From Anniella stebbinsi (Eukaryota > Chordata > Lepidosauria > Squamata > Anniellidae): a stretch of DNA of 64,000 bases. Positions 36,170 to 47,013 of the stretch are shown piece after piece; within the stretch, counting starts at the first letter, position 1, and every line of letters begins with the position of its first letter. Under the pieces are notes generated by a model. That model saw nothing but the letters and a program-made list of their open reading frames with translations, searched no databases and had not been told where the DNA came from. The stretch is from assembly GCA_029215795.1 (NCBI GenBank), contig JARDYH010000003.1:63496109-63560108 (forward strand). The letters are read 5' to 3'. Made by a program: the position numbers and the translations under genes.

Positions 36170-36914
36170 AATAAACCTCATCTCCATTTCCACCCCTTTG
36201 CCTTTGGCTTTTGGGCTTCCGTCCTGGAGTTCCTTTTCTTTTTGGCTCTTACTTAGTTCTGCCTGTTCCAATCTGGTAGTATTATAACTCTTACCAATGG
36301 GTGTGGTTTCAAAGCTGTGGAATCTGTTCTGCAACATTTCCCTCCACCTTCTCCTCTGACCTCAGGCAGGGGGAAGGGATTTGCTGGCAAGGAATCTAAG
36401 GGATGTCTTCCATTTCCTAACCTCCTAAGACAGGGTTGTGGATAGCCATTATACACGTCTTAGCAGCTATTTTTCAAGGTGCACCTACACAGCAGTAAAT
36501 AACCATACAATCCTTATTTTAAAACCTGCATTCTTGCACAGCCATGCTCGCGCACACACTTTTTAAAAAAGGAGCCTGAAACATGCCACAGTCGCAGCAC
36601 TATATAGTGGCATGTGCTATACACACAAATGCTTGAGTACACATGACCTTTCAAACTCCTCCTACTATGCTTTGGCATGTCCCATTTGATTGTGTTCTAA
36701 ACAGAGCGGATACTGCCCTGTATTCATTGACTTGTGCCCACAGAGCGGTAATTCTTACTGAAAAAAGCACACGAAAAACAAAACAGCACAGATCAAACCT
36801 ACTTGTTAAGTTTGACATTTTTCAGTTTGAAATGGTAACCAAATTGGCATTAATTGGTTCAAAACCACCTAATGTATGATGCAACCATGCCTGAAATGAA
36901 CCTTCAATTAAAAG
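36170..36914. other. Non-coding DNA
   Basis: No gene or repeat recognised. Confidence 0.45.
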
Positions 36915-38075
36915 GATTATTATTATTATTATATTTATTTATATCCCGCCTTTTTCCCAGGGCTGGGACTCAACGCGGCTCACAAAGTTAAAACATGTAC
37001 AATTAAAATATATAAATATAAGTTTACAAAAGTTAAAATAGAATTAAACCTACAGTAAAATTAAAACATTAAAAAAAATTAAAAGCAGTAACTAATTTTA
37101 AAAACAAAACAAAACAAAACCAGACATTAACATAGTTCCAGCATATTTCAAAAAGCCTGCTGGAATAAAAATGTTTTTGCCTGCCTCCGGAAGTGCAGCA
37201 CAGAGGGAGCCAGTCTGACTTCCTTAGGAGGGGAGTTCCAGAGCCTTGGAGCAGCCACGGAGAAGGCCCTGTCTCGTGTACCCACCAGGTGTGCCTGGGA
37301 TGTTGGTGGGACTGAGAGAAGGGCCTCCCCTGAAGACCTCAGAGCACAGGCAGGCTCATATGGGAAAATATGGTCTTTCAGATTACCTGGACCCGAGCTG
37401 TATAGGGCTTTATAGGTGATAAACACTTTGAATTGTGCCCTGAAACAAACTTTAAGCCAGTGGAGCTGTTTTAACAGGGGAGTTGTATGCTCCCTGTAGC
37501 CAGCCCCGGTCAACAATCTGGCCGCAACTCTTTGAACCAGTTGAAGTTTCCAAACGCTATCCAAAGGCAGCCCCACATAGAGTGCATTACAGTAATCCAA
37601 ATGGGATGTAACTAAGGCAGTGTCACCGTGGCTAGGTCTGACATCTCAAGGAACAGGCGCTGCTGGAGCACAAGCTTTAACTGTGCGAATGCACTCCTGG
37701 CCACAGCCGAAACCTGGGCATCCAGGCTCAGGGCTGAATCCAGAAGTACACTCAAGCTGCAAATCTGTGTCTTCAGGGGGAGTGTAACCCCATCCAGCAC
37801 AAGCTGAGTCCCTATTCCCTGATCTGTCTTTCGACTGACCAGGAGCACCTCTGTCTTGTCTGGATTAACCTTCAATTTGTTTGCCCTCATCCAGTCCATT
37901 ACTGCTAACAGACACTGGTTTAGCACCAAAACAGCTTCCTTGGAGTTAGGTGGAAAGGAGTAGTAGAGTTGGGTGATTCTTCCTTGAGTAACTATAATGG
38001 GTTTGATTTGGAATCTGCTTTCCTTTAGAGGAAGGACTCCATTTGAGGAAAATCTCTCCACCTGATTTTTTGGGA
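36915..38075 (-). mobile_element. L2 LINE, 3' half of ORF2 and 3' UTR, inactive
   Basis: Minus strand. 38061-37612 carries the post-catalytic region with AVMDWMRANKLKVNPDKTEV and LLDSALSLDAQVSAVARSAF. A frameshift lies between 37612 and 37600. Then MDYCNALYVGLPL, KLQLVQRVAARLLTG, LHWLKVCFRAQFKVFITYKA and RDRAFSVAAPRLWNSPPKEV run to a stop near 37148. The 3' end near 36915 gives a GGGAAAAAGGCGGGATATAAA terminus followed by (AAT)n. The YADD box and upstream parts are missing. Confidence 0.88.
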
Positions 38076-38302
38076 TTCCTCCCTCCCCCCTACTCAGTTT
38101 TTGAGACCCCCCCTCCCCACCACAGCTCGCTCCATTCAGTAGGGGTTCTTAACTCAGTGTAGGATTTTCAGGTGGCTGCTGTGTGAAGGAGGGGGCATTG
38201 GAAGCTTAAATCTGGCTCCAACCTAATTTGTGGAACCATTCGGAACCCACAGGCTAGATTCTACAAGACAGAGGCCCATTATTACTGAATAGAATAAGAA
38301 GC

Positions 38303-38340
<38 letters not shown>

Positions 38341-39123
38341 CCAGGGCTTTGACCTTTCATGAGACAAGCCAGAATCTTAACCAGAGTTACGTGCTATTTT
38401 GTCTGTATTTTTGTTTGTTTGTATGAATGTAAGGTATGCTGTTTATCTGTTTTCTTTGCCATAATTTATTGTTTATAAATTATTCATTATGATCCTTTGG
38501 CTTAAAAAAAAAGAGAAAAAAGATTAAACAAATGCATGGAAGATACCTCCATAACAGTTTACTTGCTATTCCTGACATCTAAATAGAATAGAGGCAGTTT
38601 CTCTTTGATTATGTAACCTAAGATGGATATAAAATGGTGACCTGGATGCCTCACCAAATGACCTACCAATTAACAAATAAGCAAAACACTTTTCATGATT
38701 CTTATAATAGTTTTTTGGGTTCTGTATTTCCTCTACTGCACTAATCTGAACTGTTAACACTGTGATATGCATCTCCTTGCATTACTAAGTGTGTGGCTGG
38801 CAATTCTGGCCAAGTCTTCTAAGCCTTCTAGAAACTTATGACAGACCTGAAGACTTTACAGACCCGAAGCAATTTTGTAAATATGTTTTAGATGTATTTT
38901 TCTGAGAGACACTGGAGTCACTGGTAAGTCTGAAATCCCTAACCAGCCCACCTTCCTTTGTCCACTTGCAGATCTGTAGACGTGCTCCATGTCATTTACC
39001 ACATAAAATTAGAGAAAATAAATATTTGATTTTGTGCATCTGCTTTATGACTCTTCTATCTGATTCATCCAAAACATAGATACAGTAAAAATCAAGGATA
39101 TGCTCAGATAACCCCAGAACAGC
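38076..39123. other. Non-coding DNA
   Basis: Holds (AT)n at 38306-38337. Otherwise AT-rich and unassigned. Confidence 0.45.
38306..38337 (+). repeat. (AT)16 microsatellite
   Basis: Perfect AT run. Confidence 0.95.
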
Positions 39124-39209
39124 GTACATTAGAAGTGGCACTCAGATCTAATTTTCTCTGCAGTTGCTAAAAGAATGCTATGTTACCTTTTGTGCATCCA
39201 CAGATCGTT
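39124..39209 (+). repeat. Duplicated segment, left copy
   Basis: Matches 41128-41226 with few differences, including TGTTACCTTTTGTGCATCCA and TACATTAG at the left edge of both. Confidence 0.7.
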
Positions 39210-39316
39210 GGAGAATAGAAGGTGATGGTTTTCCAGTGTGGTTCTGCTTGAAATATGTGAGGGGGTGGGGAGGGCTGTGCATTTATTTTGTACATTATAT
39301 CTCACCTTTTCCCCAT

Positions 39317-39522
39317 CATAAGACCATAAGAGGAACCATGCTGGATCAGACCAAGGGTCCATCTAGTCCAGCATTCTATTCACACAGTGGCCAACCAGCT
39401 GTCGATGAGAGACCCACAAGCAGGACATGAGTGCAACAGCACCCTCCCACCCATGTTCCCCAGAAACTTGTGTATATATAGGCTTACTGCCTCTGATTAC
39501 TGGAAGTAGCATAGAGGCATCA
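39317..39522 (-). mobile_element. CR1 LINE 3' UTR fragment
   Basis: Minus strand copy with TTATGGTCTTATGATG tail remnant, CCTTGGTCTGATCC, GGTTGGCCACTGTG and CAGTAATCAGAGG blocks. It stops where the putative LTR begins. Confidence 0.75.
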
Positions 39523-39527
39523 TGGAC

Positions 39528-40442
39528 TGTGGTGCGGTGGTATTGTACTTCAAGTTGGTTAAGCCAGCCTCTGCTGCATTTGGGAGCCCTCCTGCTCATT
39601 TTGTTGAGAGGAGCCCTAGACATCTGCCACAAGCGCCATTCTGCCGCCACCCGGCAACAGCCTGGGGGCGGGGAGCCATTTGCGGGCGGGGGGGTGAGAG
39701 GAGAGACGTGCCCGCTCCTGATTGGAGGAGCGGGGTGGGGCCATCGGGAGTGGGAGGGGCGAAGGCTATATCAAGGAGAGCCTCCCTCCCTTCCCTCTCT
39801 CTCTCACAACGCGGCTCCCTCCCTCCCTCCCTGTACTCAGTGTGGGTTCACTGGCTGCCTATTGGGGCCGAGTAGGAATTTTTTACTCTTGTTCTGAATT
39901 GGCCATGAGTTTTTTCGCCTACTCTACACTGTGAGATGGGCGAGGGTGCATTTAAATAGGCTTGATTGGCTGCTCGTTAATATGGTCGCATTTTGATTTG
40001 GCGGATTAGGAAGGGGACATCCAGACAGGTAAGGATTTTGGTGAGCATTCATTGGCACTGTTCGGGTGACTGGTAATTCCTGAGGCTCCCAGCTTTGAGC
40101 CCTGCAACCTGGCTTGGGAGATAAGGGTTACCTCTGAGACCAACCCTTCTCACCTACCCAGAGCCATGCGGCCTGGGGGGAGGCGACACAGGAAGGTCTC
40201 CCTCCCCAAAAGGGGGTAGCACGTGGAGAGGTGAAGTAAATACGCCTTTCCACGGGCTAGAATGGCTCGCCCGGACCGGGGATAGAAGGGCCTGTGGATA
40301 GGCCTATAGGGATGCCCCTTAGGACTACCCCTTTGCAGATCTTACAATAAAATGTGGCCCTTGTTTAAACCCATCACATGTGTCTCGACTCTTTATTTAC
40401 CCCTCCTTCCGCAAAGCCCCACCCTGATGGCACCTCGGATCA
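39528..40442 (+). mobile_element. Probable solo LTR of an endogenous retrovirus-like element
   Basis: A GC-rich 915-bp block starting TGTGGTGCGG and ending CTCGGATCA, with near-matching flanks TGGAC (39523-39527) and TGGAA (40443-40447). In order it has an inverted CCAAT box (ATTGG near 39721), a weak TATA-like CTATATCAAG (about 39767), and AATAAA (about 40347). About 90 bp of U5-like sequence follows, including GTCTCGACTC. There is no internal viral gene; the open frames here are not viral. The alternative is an unmethylated CpG-rich promoter unrelated to a retroelement. Confidence 0.55.
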
Positions 40443-40447
40443 TGGAA

Positions 40448-40545
40448 TTCAAAGCAGTATATATGCAAGTTCCCATCCAAATATTGACCAAGCCAAAACA
40501 TGCTTAGCTTCAGCAAGATAGTTCATCATGTACCCTCAAACTATC
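40448..40545 (-). pseudogene. 5S rRNA-derived relic (pseudogene or SINE head)
   Basis: Plus strand CCCATCCAAATATTGACCA and TGCTTAGCTTC match the complement of 5S rRNA. Over about 41 aligned bases I count roughly three quarters identical. Beyond this block the match fades, and the internal promoter is damaged. A 5S-derived SINE is as likely as a 5S pseudogene. Confidence 0.5.
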
Positions 40546-40675
40546 TACTGAGACTATTTTGCAATTATCCATAGAAAATGGAAATAAAGTCTTAGGCCTC
40601 AGAGCATTAACCATTTCTCCTTTTTTAAATATACATGTTAGGTTGCTTGCAGATTCCCATTCACTGGGCCTGCTC

Positions 40676-40755
40676 GGACAAAACAGTGGCAAATCTTGAG
40701 TTAATTAAGCCATGATTTGCCACTGTTACGTATGACCTGGGTTACTGGCTGTATT
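40676..40755. mobile_element. MITE-like fragment, 'gtggcaaatc...gatttgccac' palindrome
   Basis: AGTGGCAAATCTTGAGTTAA is mirrored by AAGCCATGATTTGCCACTG, giving a hairpin. Similar in style to 3197-3660. Confidence 0.45.
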
Positions 40756-40770
40756 CAGATGTAACTCTAG

Positions 40771-41115
40771 GGCTGCCTCTACAAGAGAGGTTTAAAGCTC
40801 TTTCAAGGAGCTTTAAAAAATGTACCTCTGCAAGAACGGAGCGCAAATCGGGCGTAGAGGCGCGTTATCTCTCCGATTATGCGCATTATTGAATGCGCGT
40901 TAAATCGCGAGTTTTATTTTGCTCCGGCCGTTAAAGCGCATTTTCACTATGTGAACAAGTGCTTATGCACATTAACTACTTGTAAAGCGCATTTTGGTCA
41001 TCCGTTAATGCGCTTCGCCGCCTCTCGTGCAGAGGTATTAGGTGCAAATGCGCTTCAGCAATTATGCGCATAATCGCCTAACCGGGCACAAAAGCGAATC
41101 CTTGTAGAGGGGACC
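40771..41115. mobile_element. Harbinger-like MITE, copy E
   Basis: 345 bp with ends GGCTGCCTCTACAAGAG and CCTTGTAGAGGGGACC. The flanking triplets are TAG and TAA. The orientation is opposite to copies B and C. It retains GCGCATAATCGCC and TTTTGCTCCGGCCGTTAAAG. Confidence 0.78.
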
Positions 41116-41127
41116 TAAATCATGGTT

Positions 41128-41226
41128 TACATTAGTATGGGTTGTTGAAGTGACATTCAGATCTTATTTTCTCTGTAGCTGCTAAAGGAATGCCATGTTA
41201 CCTTTTGTGCATCCACAGGTCATCGT
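41128..41226 (+). repeat. Duplicated segment, right copy
   Basis: Direct-orientation partner of 39124-39209, about 2 kb away. It has one extra short stretch (TATGGGTTGTTG) after TACATTAG. Confidence 0.7.
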
Positions 41227-42489
41227 GAATTGTTACATGCCAACCCAGAACTATGAGTTGTTAACTATGAACAATCCACAAAGAGAACCCATGGTTTGTT
41301 GTAAGTTTGGGAACTCTTGGTTGTGCAAATCCAGATGCAAATCCAGAATTGCGAGTTGTTCATGGGTTCTTTCACCAAGCTACAGAGGCAGTGGGCAGTA
41401 CATGCCAGTACTGTAGTGCCACAAAGGCATGTGGGATACTGAAAGGAAGTGGGCGAAGGAGGCAGGAACCAAACAACGCAGGAATTGAAAAGCCACAGCC
41501 AGATCTTGGTTAATGGCAAAACTCATGGGCTAATTAAACCATTGATTGTCATTACATGTGACCTAGGTCATTGTTGTATTGGTTTACTTATTGTTCGCAT
41601 TACCACTACCATAAGTGCTAGGAACATGCCTTTTCTCAAACTAGGAAGTGTGTCATGACTTCATTCCTTCCCCTCCCCCAGAAATTGTTTTGAGACTGAA
41701 CTTCTCTGAATCATTCATTTATGCATTGTTCGTATATGTATGAGTTAAAATGTGGTTTAAGAAACCAAACAGAAAGTCGTTTGCCATTCTTTCTTGTTTT
41801 CCCACTGTGTTCAGTTTCAGTACAGCTGCACCTGTTGCTGACACCTGTTGTCAGCAACAGGTAATTTCTATGGTGTCAACAATGCAAGAGAAAATGTATA
41901 CTAGCTGAGGCGCCTAATTGGGAAAAATATCTGTAGTTAATACATTGCATTTCAGTAGAATTACACCAGGGATTCGTTTACCATATAGTTTTGGCAATCA
42001 TAGTTTATCTATGATCTTTGCTACTCCTTTTGTTTTAAAATGCGAGAATAATATAAAGGAAGATATGTATTATACTGATGTCATAGCTGCATTGGGCAAA
42101 AGGCGGGTTATAAATAATGATAATAATAACCTATTTTAAAAAAATATCTTATGTTTACTTCTGAGTCTAAATGTATTCATTTGTCTGGCAACTAAAAAGC
42201 AAGTCACTATTAGTGGCATTCAAAAAAATATGTCATTGACCAAGGTGGGGGGGGGGGAGGTGAGGGAAGGGGCAGAAATGTTGTGATACTGGAGGGGAGG
42301 GGTATGGTTTAAAAAGTGGTAAATAATGCAAAGTGTGGGATTTGACATACTAGGGCACTGAGTTCAAATTAAAGCATACTTTGAAACACTTCCCTCAAGA
42401 TTTATGCTAGGTCCCATTTTTTTCTTCTTCTCCATCATAACTGCAGTCTAGTAAGAATATTCCAAGGTTAACCAATAGGAAGCTGAACT
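41227..42489. other. Non-coding DNA
   Basis: 41235-41290 repeats short TTG/CAA-rich self-complementary motifs of the MITE-like class. A poly(G) run is near 42247-42257. No gene seen. Confidence 0.4.
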
Positions 42490-43290
42490 TTGTTACATCA
42501 TATGTTATAGAATTGTTGCTGGTAAACTGGTTCAAGGTTTTATTATTGACATGTAAAGTCCTAAACAACTTAGGACCAGGTTACCTGAAATATCATCTGC
42601 CCCTATACAATTCCATTAGCTCACTATGAACTTCAGGGGAGACGTTGGGTGTCCCTACATGAAGAATAAAACTGTACCCTTACCAGGTCTCAGATTTTTT
42701 CGCATTCACAATGGGCTCCTTCAGGCAGCAACCAACAGTGACTGACCACGTGATTTGAACTGAAAAGGAAATGCTATTGCAGTTTATTCTTTTCAAAGGA
42801 ATAATGCATCTAGTGGCGGAATAAATCCCATCATAATTAGATACTGAATTATCTCTGTATTTTAAAACATCAGATTACCAGGAGAAACTGTGGGTGACAT
42901 CCTGGCTGTTGACACCATCATGTAATCGACTTGCAAACATCTGTGAGTGGTCAGTCAGAAGAGTGCTATAAATTGCTCATTTAGAGAATCCCTTTATTGT
43001 CTGTTCCACTTCTTGCAGAGCTCCATCTGGTGGCGACACAATAACAGGCCTTTTCTACAGTGGTGTCCACCCTCTGGAATTACCTTCCCTGTGTGATATG
43101 TCAGGCAATGACGATCATATGCTTTCAACATGCATTAAAAGTTTTTAGCTTATCTTGGCTTTTCCCAACCATTAATTGATTGTTTAAAGACTTCTCTTAC
43201 AGAGCCTTGTAATTTGTAATATTGTTGTGTTTTATAATGTTTTGTTGTTTTATAATTTAAATCACTTGGAGATTTTTTTAAATGGGAGGT
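42490..43290 (+). mobile_element. Degraded L2 LINE 3' part with unknown insertion
   Basis: 42490-42655 (GACATGTAAAGTCCTAAACA, ACTTAGGACCAGGTTACCTG) and 43040-43290 (CAGGCCTTTTCTACAGTGG, CTGGAATTACCTTCCCTG, CACTTGGAGATTT-type 3' end) are L2-like in order. The 42656-43039 stretch between them has no L2 similarity and is presumably an insertion. It carries an inverted TGACTGACCAC/GTGGTCAGTCA pair. Confidence 0.55.
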
Positions 43291-43486
43291 GGTATAGGTG
43301 GTGGGAGTCCCTCAGTGGGACTATATAGGTATAGGGGGACTTTCTCCCAGATCAGTGTGTATAGGCTTGCAGCCTGACTCTGAATCCAACCCAATGCATT
43401 TGTCACCAAATTTAAAGTATTTCTATACCACCTATGCCTTCATGAAGGTCTGGATCATTTTGTACAATTACTTACGTACCCCACGA

Positions 43487-43611
43487 CAGCCTTCTCCCAC
43501 CTGATGCCCTCCAGAAGTTTTAGACTACAATTCCTGGCATTCCTGCCCATAGGCCATGCTAGCTAGGGCTACGTTCAAAACCTTTGGAGCACATCAGGTT
43601 TGGGAAGGCTA
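43487..43611. mobile_element. Palindromic hAT-like MITE with imperfect 8-bp duplication
   Basis: 125 bp with arms CAGCCTTCTCCCACCTGATG and CATCAGGTTTGGGAAGGCTA. Flanks CCCCACGA (43479-43486) and CCCTACGG (43612-43619) agree at 6 of 8 positions. Same family as 9513-9650. Confidence 0.7.
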
Positions 43612-43726
43612 CCCTACGGCATAACAGAAGTAGTGCTATGGTGATTTTTTTTATATCATTCTCATTCAAAGAAATTCAAAGTAGAATAATTTTTTGGGAA
43701 ATTCTCATGGGCTGGGTTTGGGGTTT

Positions 43727-43886
43727 TAACGTAGCCATATGGAAAGAAGGACAGGGTTCCTGTATCTTTAACAGTTGTATAGAAAAGGGAATTTCAGCAG
43801 GTGTCATTTGTATGTGTGCAGCCCCTGGTGAAATTCCCTCTTCACCGCAACAGTGAAAGCTGCAGGAGCCCTGCCCTCTGACCAGG
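43727..43886. mobile_element. hAT-type MITE, monomer form
   Basis: TAGCCATATGGAAAGAAGGA, TTTAACAGTTGTATAGAAAA, GGTGAAATTCCCTCTTCACC, ending GCCCTGCCCTCTGACCAGG. This is the single-unit form of the 693-1012 family. Confidence 0.7.
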
Positions 43887-44761
43887 TAAAGAGATAACAT
43901 AAAAATCAGGAGGAGCAGGGAGCCTGGCAGGCGCCAAGAGAGGTGGAAACCCCAGGCATAATATATAAGACCAATTGCCATCTCATATGATGTCTCAGAG
44001 CCAAACTAAACATGATTTTGCATGAGTAATTTGGCATTGGGTGATTGGTTTTGTTTTGTTTTGTTTACTTTTAACATAGTGGGGCAGGAAGACCAGATCA
44101 ATGTTAGCTTCCCTCTCATGCCAAACAGCAGCATTGATGGTGTGTGAGAGTTTTGTTCAAACTGCAACACACGAGGTGAAGGGGTTCAAGGTATTTTAAA
44201 AATAAAAACACACAATATCAAACTACACATTTAACATAACATGTAGTTGTGCTTTTAATCTTGCTGACCGAATTTCTGCTGCGTGGGGAAAAAAGACTCC
44301 TCCCATCTCCGAGTGATTCTTAAAGACATTCCTCCTCCATGACAAGTAGTTTGTGCAAGAGAAACAACAACAGCAATTTGGGATGTCGTTTGCAGTAGCA
44401 ATGGAATGGAGCCAAGCCAAACCATGTCGCTTGCATTGGGCATAACAAAGGTTTCAGGCAGCCAGAGGCCTGGACAGCAGGGAAGGGGATTTCCACCAAA
44501 GGTGCTGTTGATTGCCAGTAGCACCTTCCAAGGAAACGTGCAGCTGGGTTGTGATTTTCAGAACAAAACAATATGGAAAAAAAAAAGGTTGAACTCTTCC
44601 CCCTTCCTGTGCATCACAATCCCAATGCAGATTGGGGTCCCCAAGCGACCAGATCTAAACATGCTTTTCAAAATGCACATTTGTCACATGTCATTTGGCC
44701 CTAAGTATTCTTAATTACTCTTGGTATCTGTACCCATCATCTTCCAAAAATCCCTCTAATG
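43887..44761. other. Non-coding DNA
   Basis: A poly(A) run lies near 44575-44587. No gene recognised. Confidence 0.4.
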
Positions 44762-44810
44762 ACACAATCCTATGCATGTCTAGATAGAAAAATGGCTGGA
44801 GAATGCTAGT
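44762..44810. mobile_element. Palindromic MITE fragment
   Basis: CAATCCTATGCATGTCTAGA then TAGAAAAATGGCTGGAGAAT, same family as 34232-34310. Cut off by the following CR1. Confidence 0.5.
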
Positions 44811-45019
44811 TGTAAGACCAGATTCCGGCTGGATATCAGGAAAAACTTCCTGGCTGTTAGAGCAGTACAACAACGGAACCAATGACCTAGGGAGGTTGTG
44901 GGCTCTCCCACACTAGAGGCCTTCAAGAGGCAGCTGGACAACCATCTGCAGTGAGTAGGGGGTTGGACTTGATGGCCTTCTAGGCCCCTTCCAACTCTAC
45001 TATTCTATGATTCTATGAC
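44811..45019 (+). mobile_element. CR1 LINE 3' end with octamer tail
   Basis: CGGCTGGATATCAGGAAAAA, GAGGTTGTGGGCTCTCCCAC, GGACTTGATGGCCTTCTAGG, then TATTCTATGATTCTATGAC, the classic CR1 (ATTCTATG)n terminus. 5' truncated. Confidence 0.92.
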
Positions 45020-45886
45020 CCTTTTTCTGTTTAAACATGCATAAGATGTACTCTTAGTTGCCCCAGCACATGCTCTCTCCCCACCTGAGGGAGAAGAGAA
45101 CATGCACCACCACTGCAGCATTGTGCTGCGCCACACCCCCTTCCCCTTCTCTTTCTCCTTGCTGCTGTCACATTGACTCTATGGAGAGCTGTGTGGCTGG
45201 AAGAACTGGCAAAACTCACAAAAGCCTCACAGCAACTGAAAGCAGTAAAGTAAGGAAGGAAGTTGAGGGAAACAGACAGCAGGTGGCTGCTCCTGAGAGC
45301 CCTGCTGGTTGCTCTCTCGCTGCTGTAAATGCCATGGCAAGAAAGCAGCTGGCAGGGCTGTCCAGAGCACCTGCTGGAGGTGGCAAGGCAGTGAGTCCTT
45401 CTGTGGGGGCAGGAGCAGCGCAATTCGCCGCTCCTCTAACTCCACCACCTGATATGGGCGCATCACCTTGCTTCATGAGAGGGCTGGCCCTGGCCCTTAG
45501 TTTTCTTTTTCTAGTTATTCTTTTCCTGTCAGAAGATTTAATAACTAGTTAGCTGCTTCTGCTTCTTCCCTGCTTTCTTCTGCTTCTCCTTTTTAAAAAT
45601 TAGATTTCAAAGCCTCAGAATTGCAGGACAACTACAAGATTTTCCATTAGAGAGTGCATCATTCTGTGTACTCCATCGCAGAACTGCATGCACACCAGTT
45701 GCTAAATCCCTTGTTCCTAGTTTATTGGTGATCATCGAACCATAAGTTGTCCAGTAGCTCTAGAAAGTTCCTAGAAGTGCAGGTAGTAATAAAATCCAAA
45801 CACTATCCCTTTTTGTTATTAGTTGTTATAAAAAAAAAAGTAGTTTCACAGAGGGCATGAGCTTTTGAACTACATCATGTGAGAAG
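45020..45886. other. GC-rich unassigned DNA with a repeat copy
   Basis: 45420-45505 is an inverted third copy of the 6170/23905 repeat (CCTTGCTTCATGAGAGGGCT followed by GGCCCTGG). Overlapping frames on both strands (up to 164 codons at 45058-45552) share this composition-driven openness and show no domain. Confidence 0.45.
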
Positions 45887-46764
45887 TGTGAGGTTATCCT
45901 CGACCACTTGCTGCTGCTGCCCCTGTCTCACCTTGACTATTTAGGCCCCACAGCACCACAGCCCAGCAACTTTGATTCCACTGCCACCAGTGCCTTCCTC
46001 AGGTACACCCATAGACCCCACCAGAAGATGGAATTAACAAGAATTTATTAATAAGAAATTGCAGGTCAACAAGCTTAATGGTTACTTCAGTTCAACTGCA
46101 TATTGGTTACAAGGTTTCAATGCTTATTGGTTTCAGTCAGAACCCCTATACTTTAACAAACTGTTCCTTATTTAATCTATGCTCTAAAATGTTATCTCAA
46201 TCTCTCAATCAAACATTCTTCTCATCTAATAATCCTGTTTCAGACTCTCTCTCTCTCTCTCTCTCAATACCCTCAACTCTCTCAAATCTCCCCTCCATCA
46301 ACATGTTAGCTCTCTCTGTCAGACACATAAATACACTCCACTCACTCTCTAGCTCATCCCGCTCTTACACAGCCAGCTAATCCAGGCACTCCAACCAACC
46401 AGCCAATAAACACTCACCTTCCATTTGAGCACACAGCCAGCCAATCCAAGCACTCCCTCACAACCAGCCAATCACTCTATACTTACCAAGACCTATAACC
46501 ACAAATAGTAAATACATTTCGGCCTAGTTATTTACGTTACCTGCTATTGTTCTTAACCCTTTTTAAAGATATAAACAAATGCATATCACAAACAATAAAC
46601 TTTGCAATATATTTACAACCACAAACAGTAGAACATCACAATAAGCATTGTCAGCATATCACATTTAATGGGTGTTCCTGACTAGTCCTCTCCTCTGCCT
46701 GGACTTTCTATTTAAAGGTGCAGGTTCAGTAACATAAGGGTTCAATTGCATTGTCTGCTGCACA
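45887..46764 (-). mobile_element. Possible LTR, G-poor on plus strand
   Basis: Read on the minus strand it would start TGTGCAGCAGACAATGC, with TTTAAATAG near the start and AATAAA at about 46046-46041, and end GGATAACCTCACA. The plus strand is strikingly poor in G from 46030 to 46640. Flanking duplications are not evident. Confidence 0.35.
46245..46265 (+). repeat. (CT)n microsatellite
   Basis: CT run inside a pyrimidine-rich tract. Confidence 0.9.
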
Positions 46765-47013
46765 ACCTAGATTTTTAAAATAGTAACTATACATTATTCA
46801 TTTGCAGATCTTTGGCCTAGTTATAACTACTTTTCCTTCTGATGTTTTTTTTCTTCTTCTCTCCATGGAAACTTTTTGCATCTGAATATTCTTCCACTGC
46901 AGTTTCTCATGCTGATTTTCACAGATAATTTCCCAGATAAATCCAAATTATCCATTAAGTGGTCCTTTTGACAATTTTGATCTTGGAATGACATTCATTT
47001 CATTCTTATTCTT

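Noticed and set aside
39427..39897. 156-codon frame and overlapping frames
   Set aside because: GC-rich, stop-poor composition across the CR1/LTR boundary. Several frames are open at once and none shows a domain.
39600..40400. CpG-island promoter of a host gene
   Set aside because: TG...CA boundaries with matching flanks and an AATAAA fit an LTR better, and no exon follows on either strand. It remains an alternative.
45058..45552. 164-codon frame with a hydrophobic C-terminus
   Set aside because: Open on both strands owing to GC content. Its end overlaps an inverted dispersed repeat copy. The late hydrophobic stretch is not preceded by recognisable protein.
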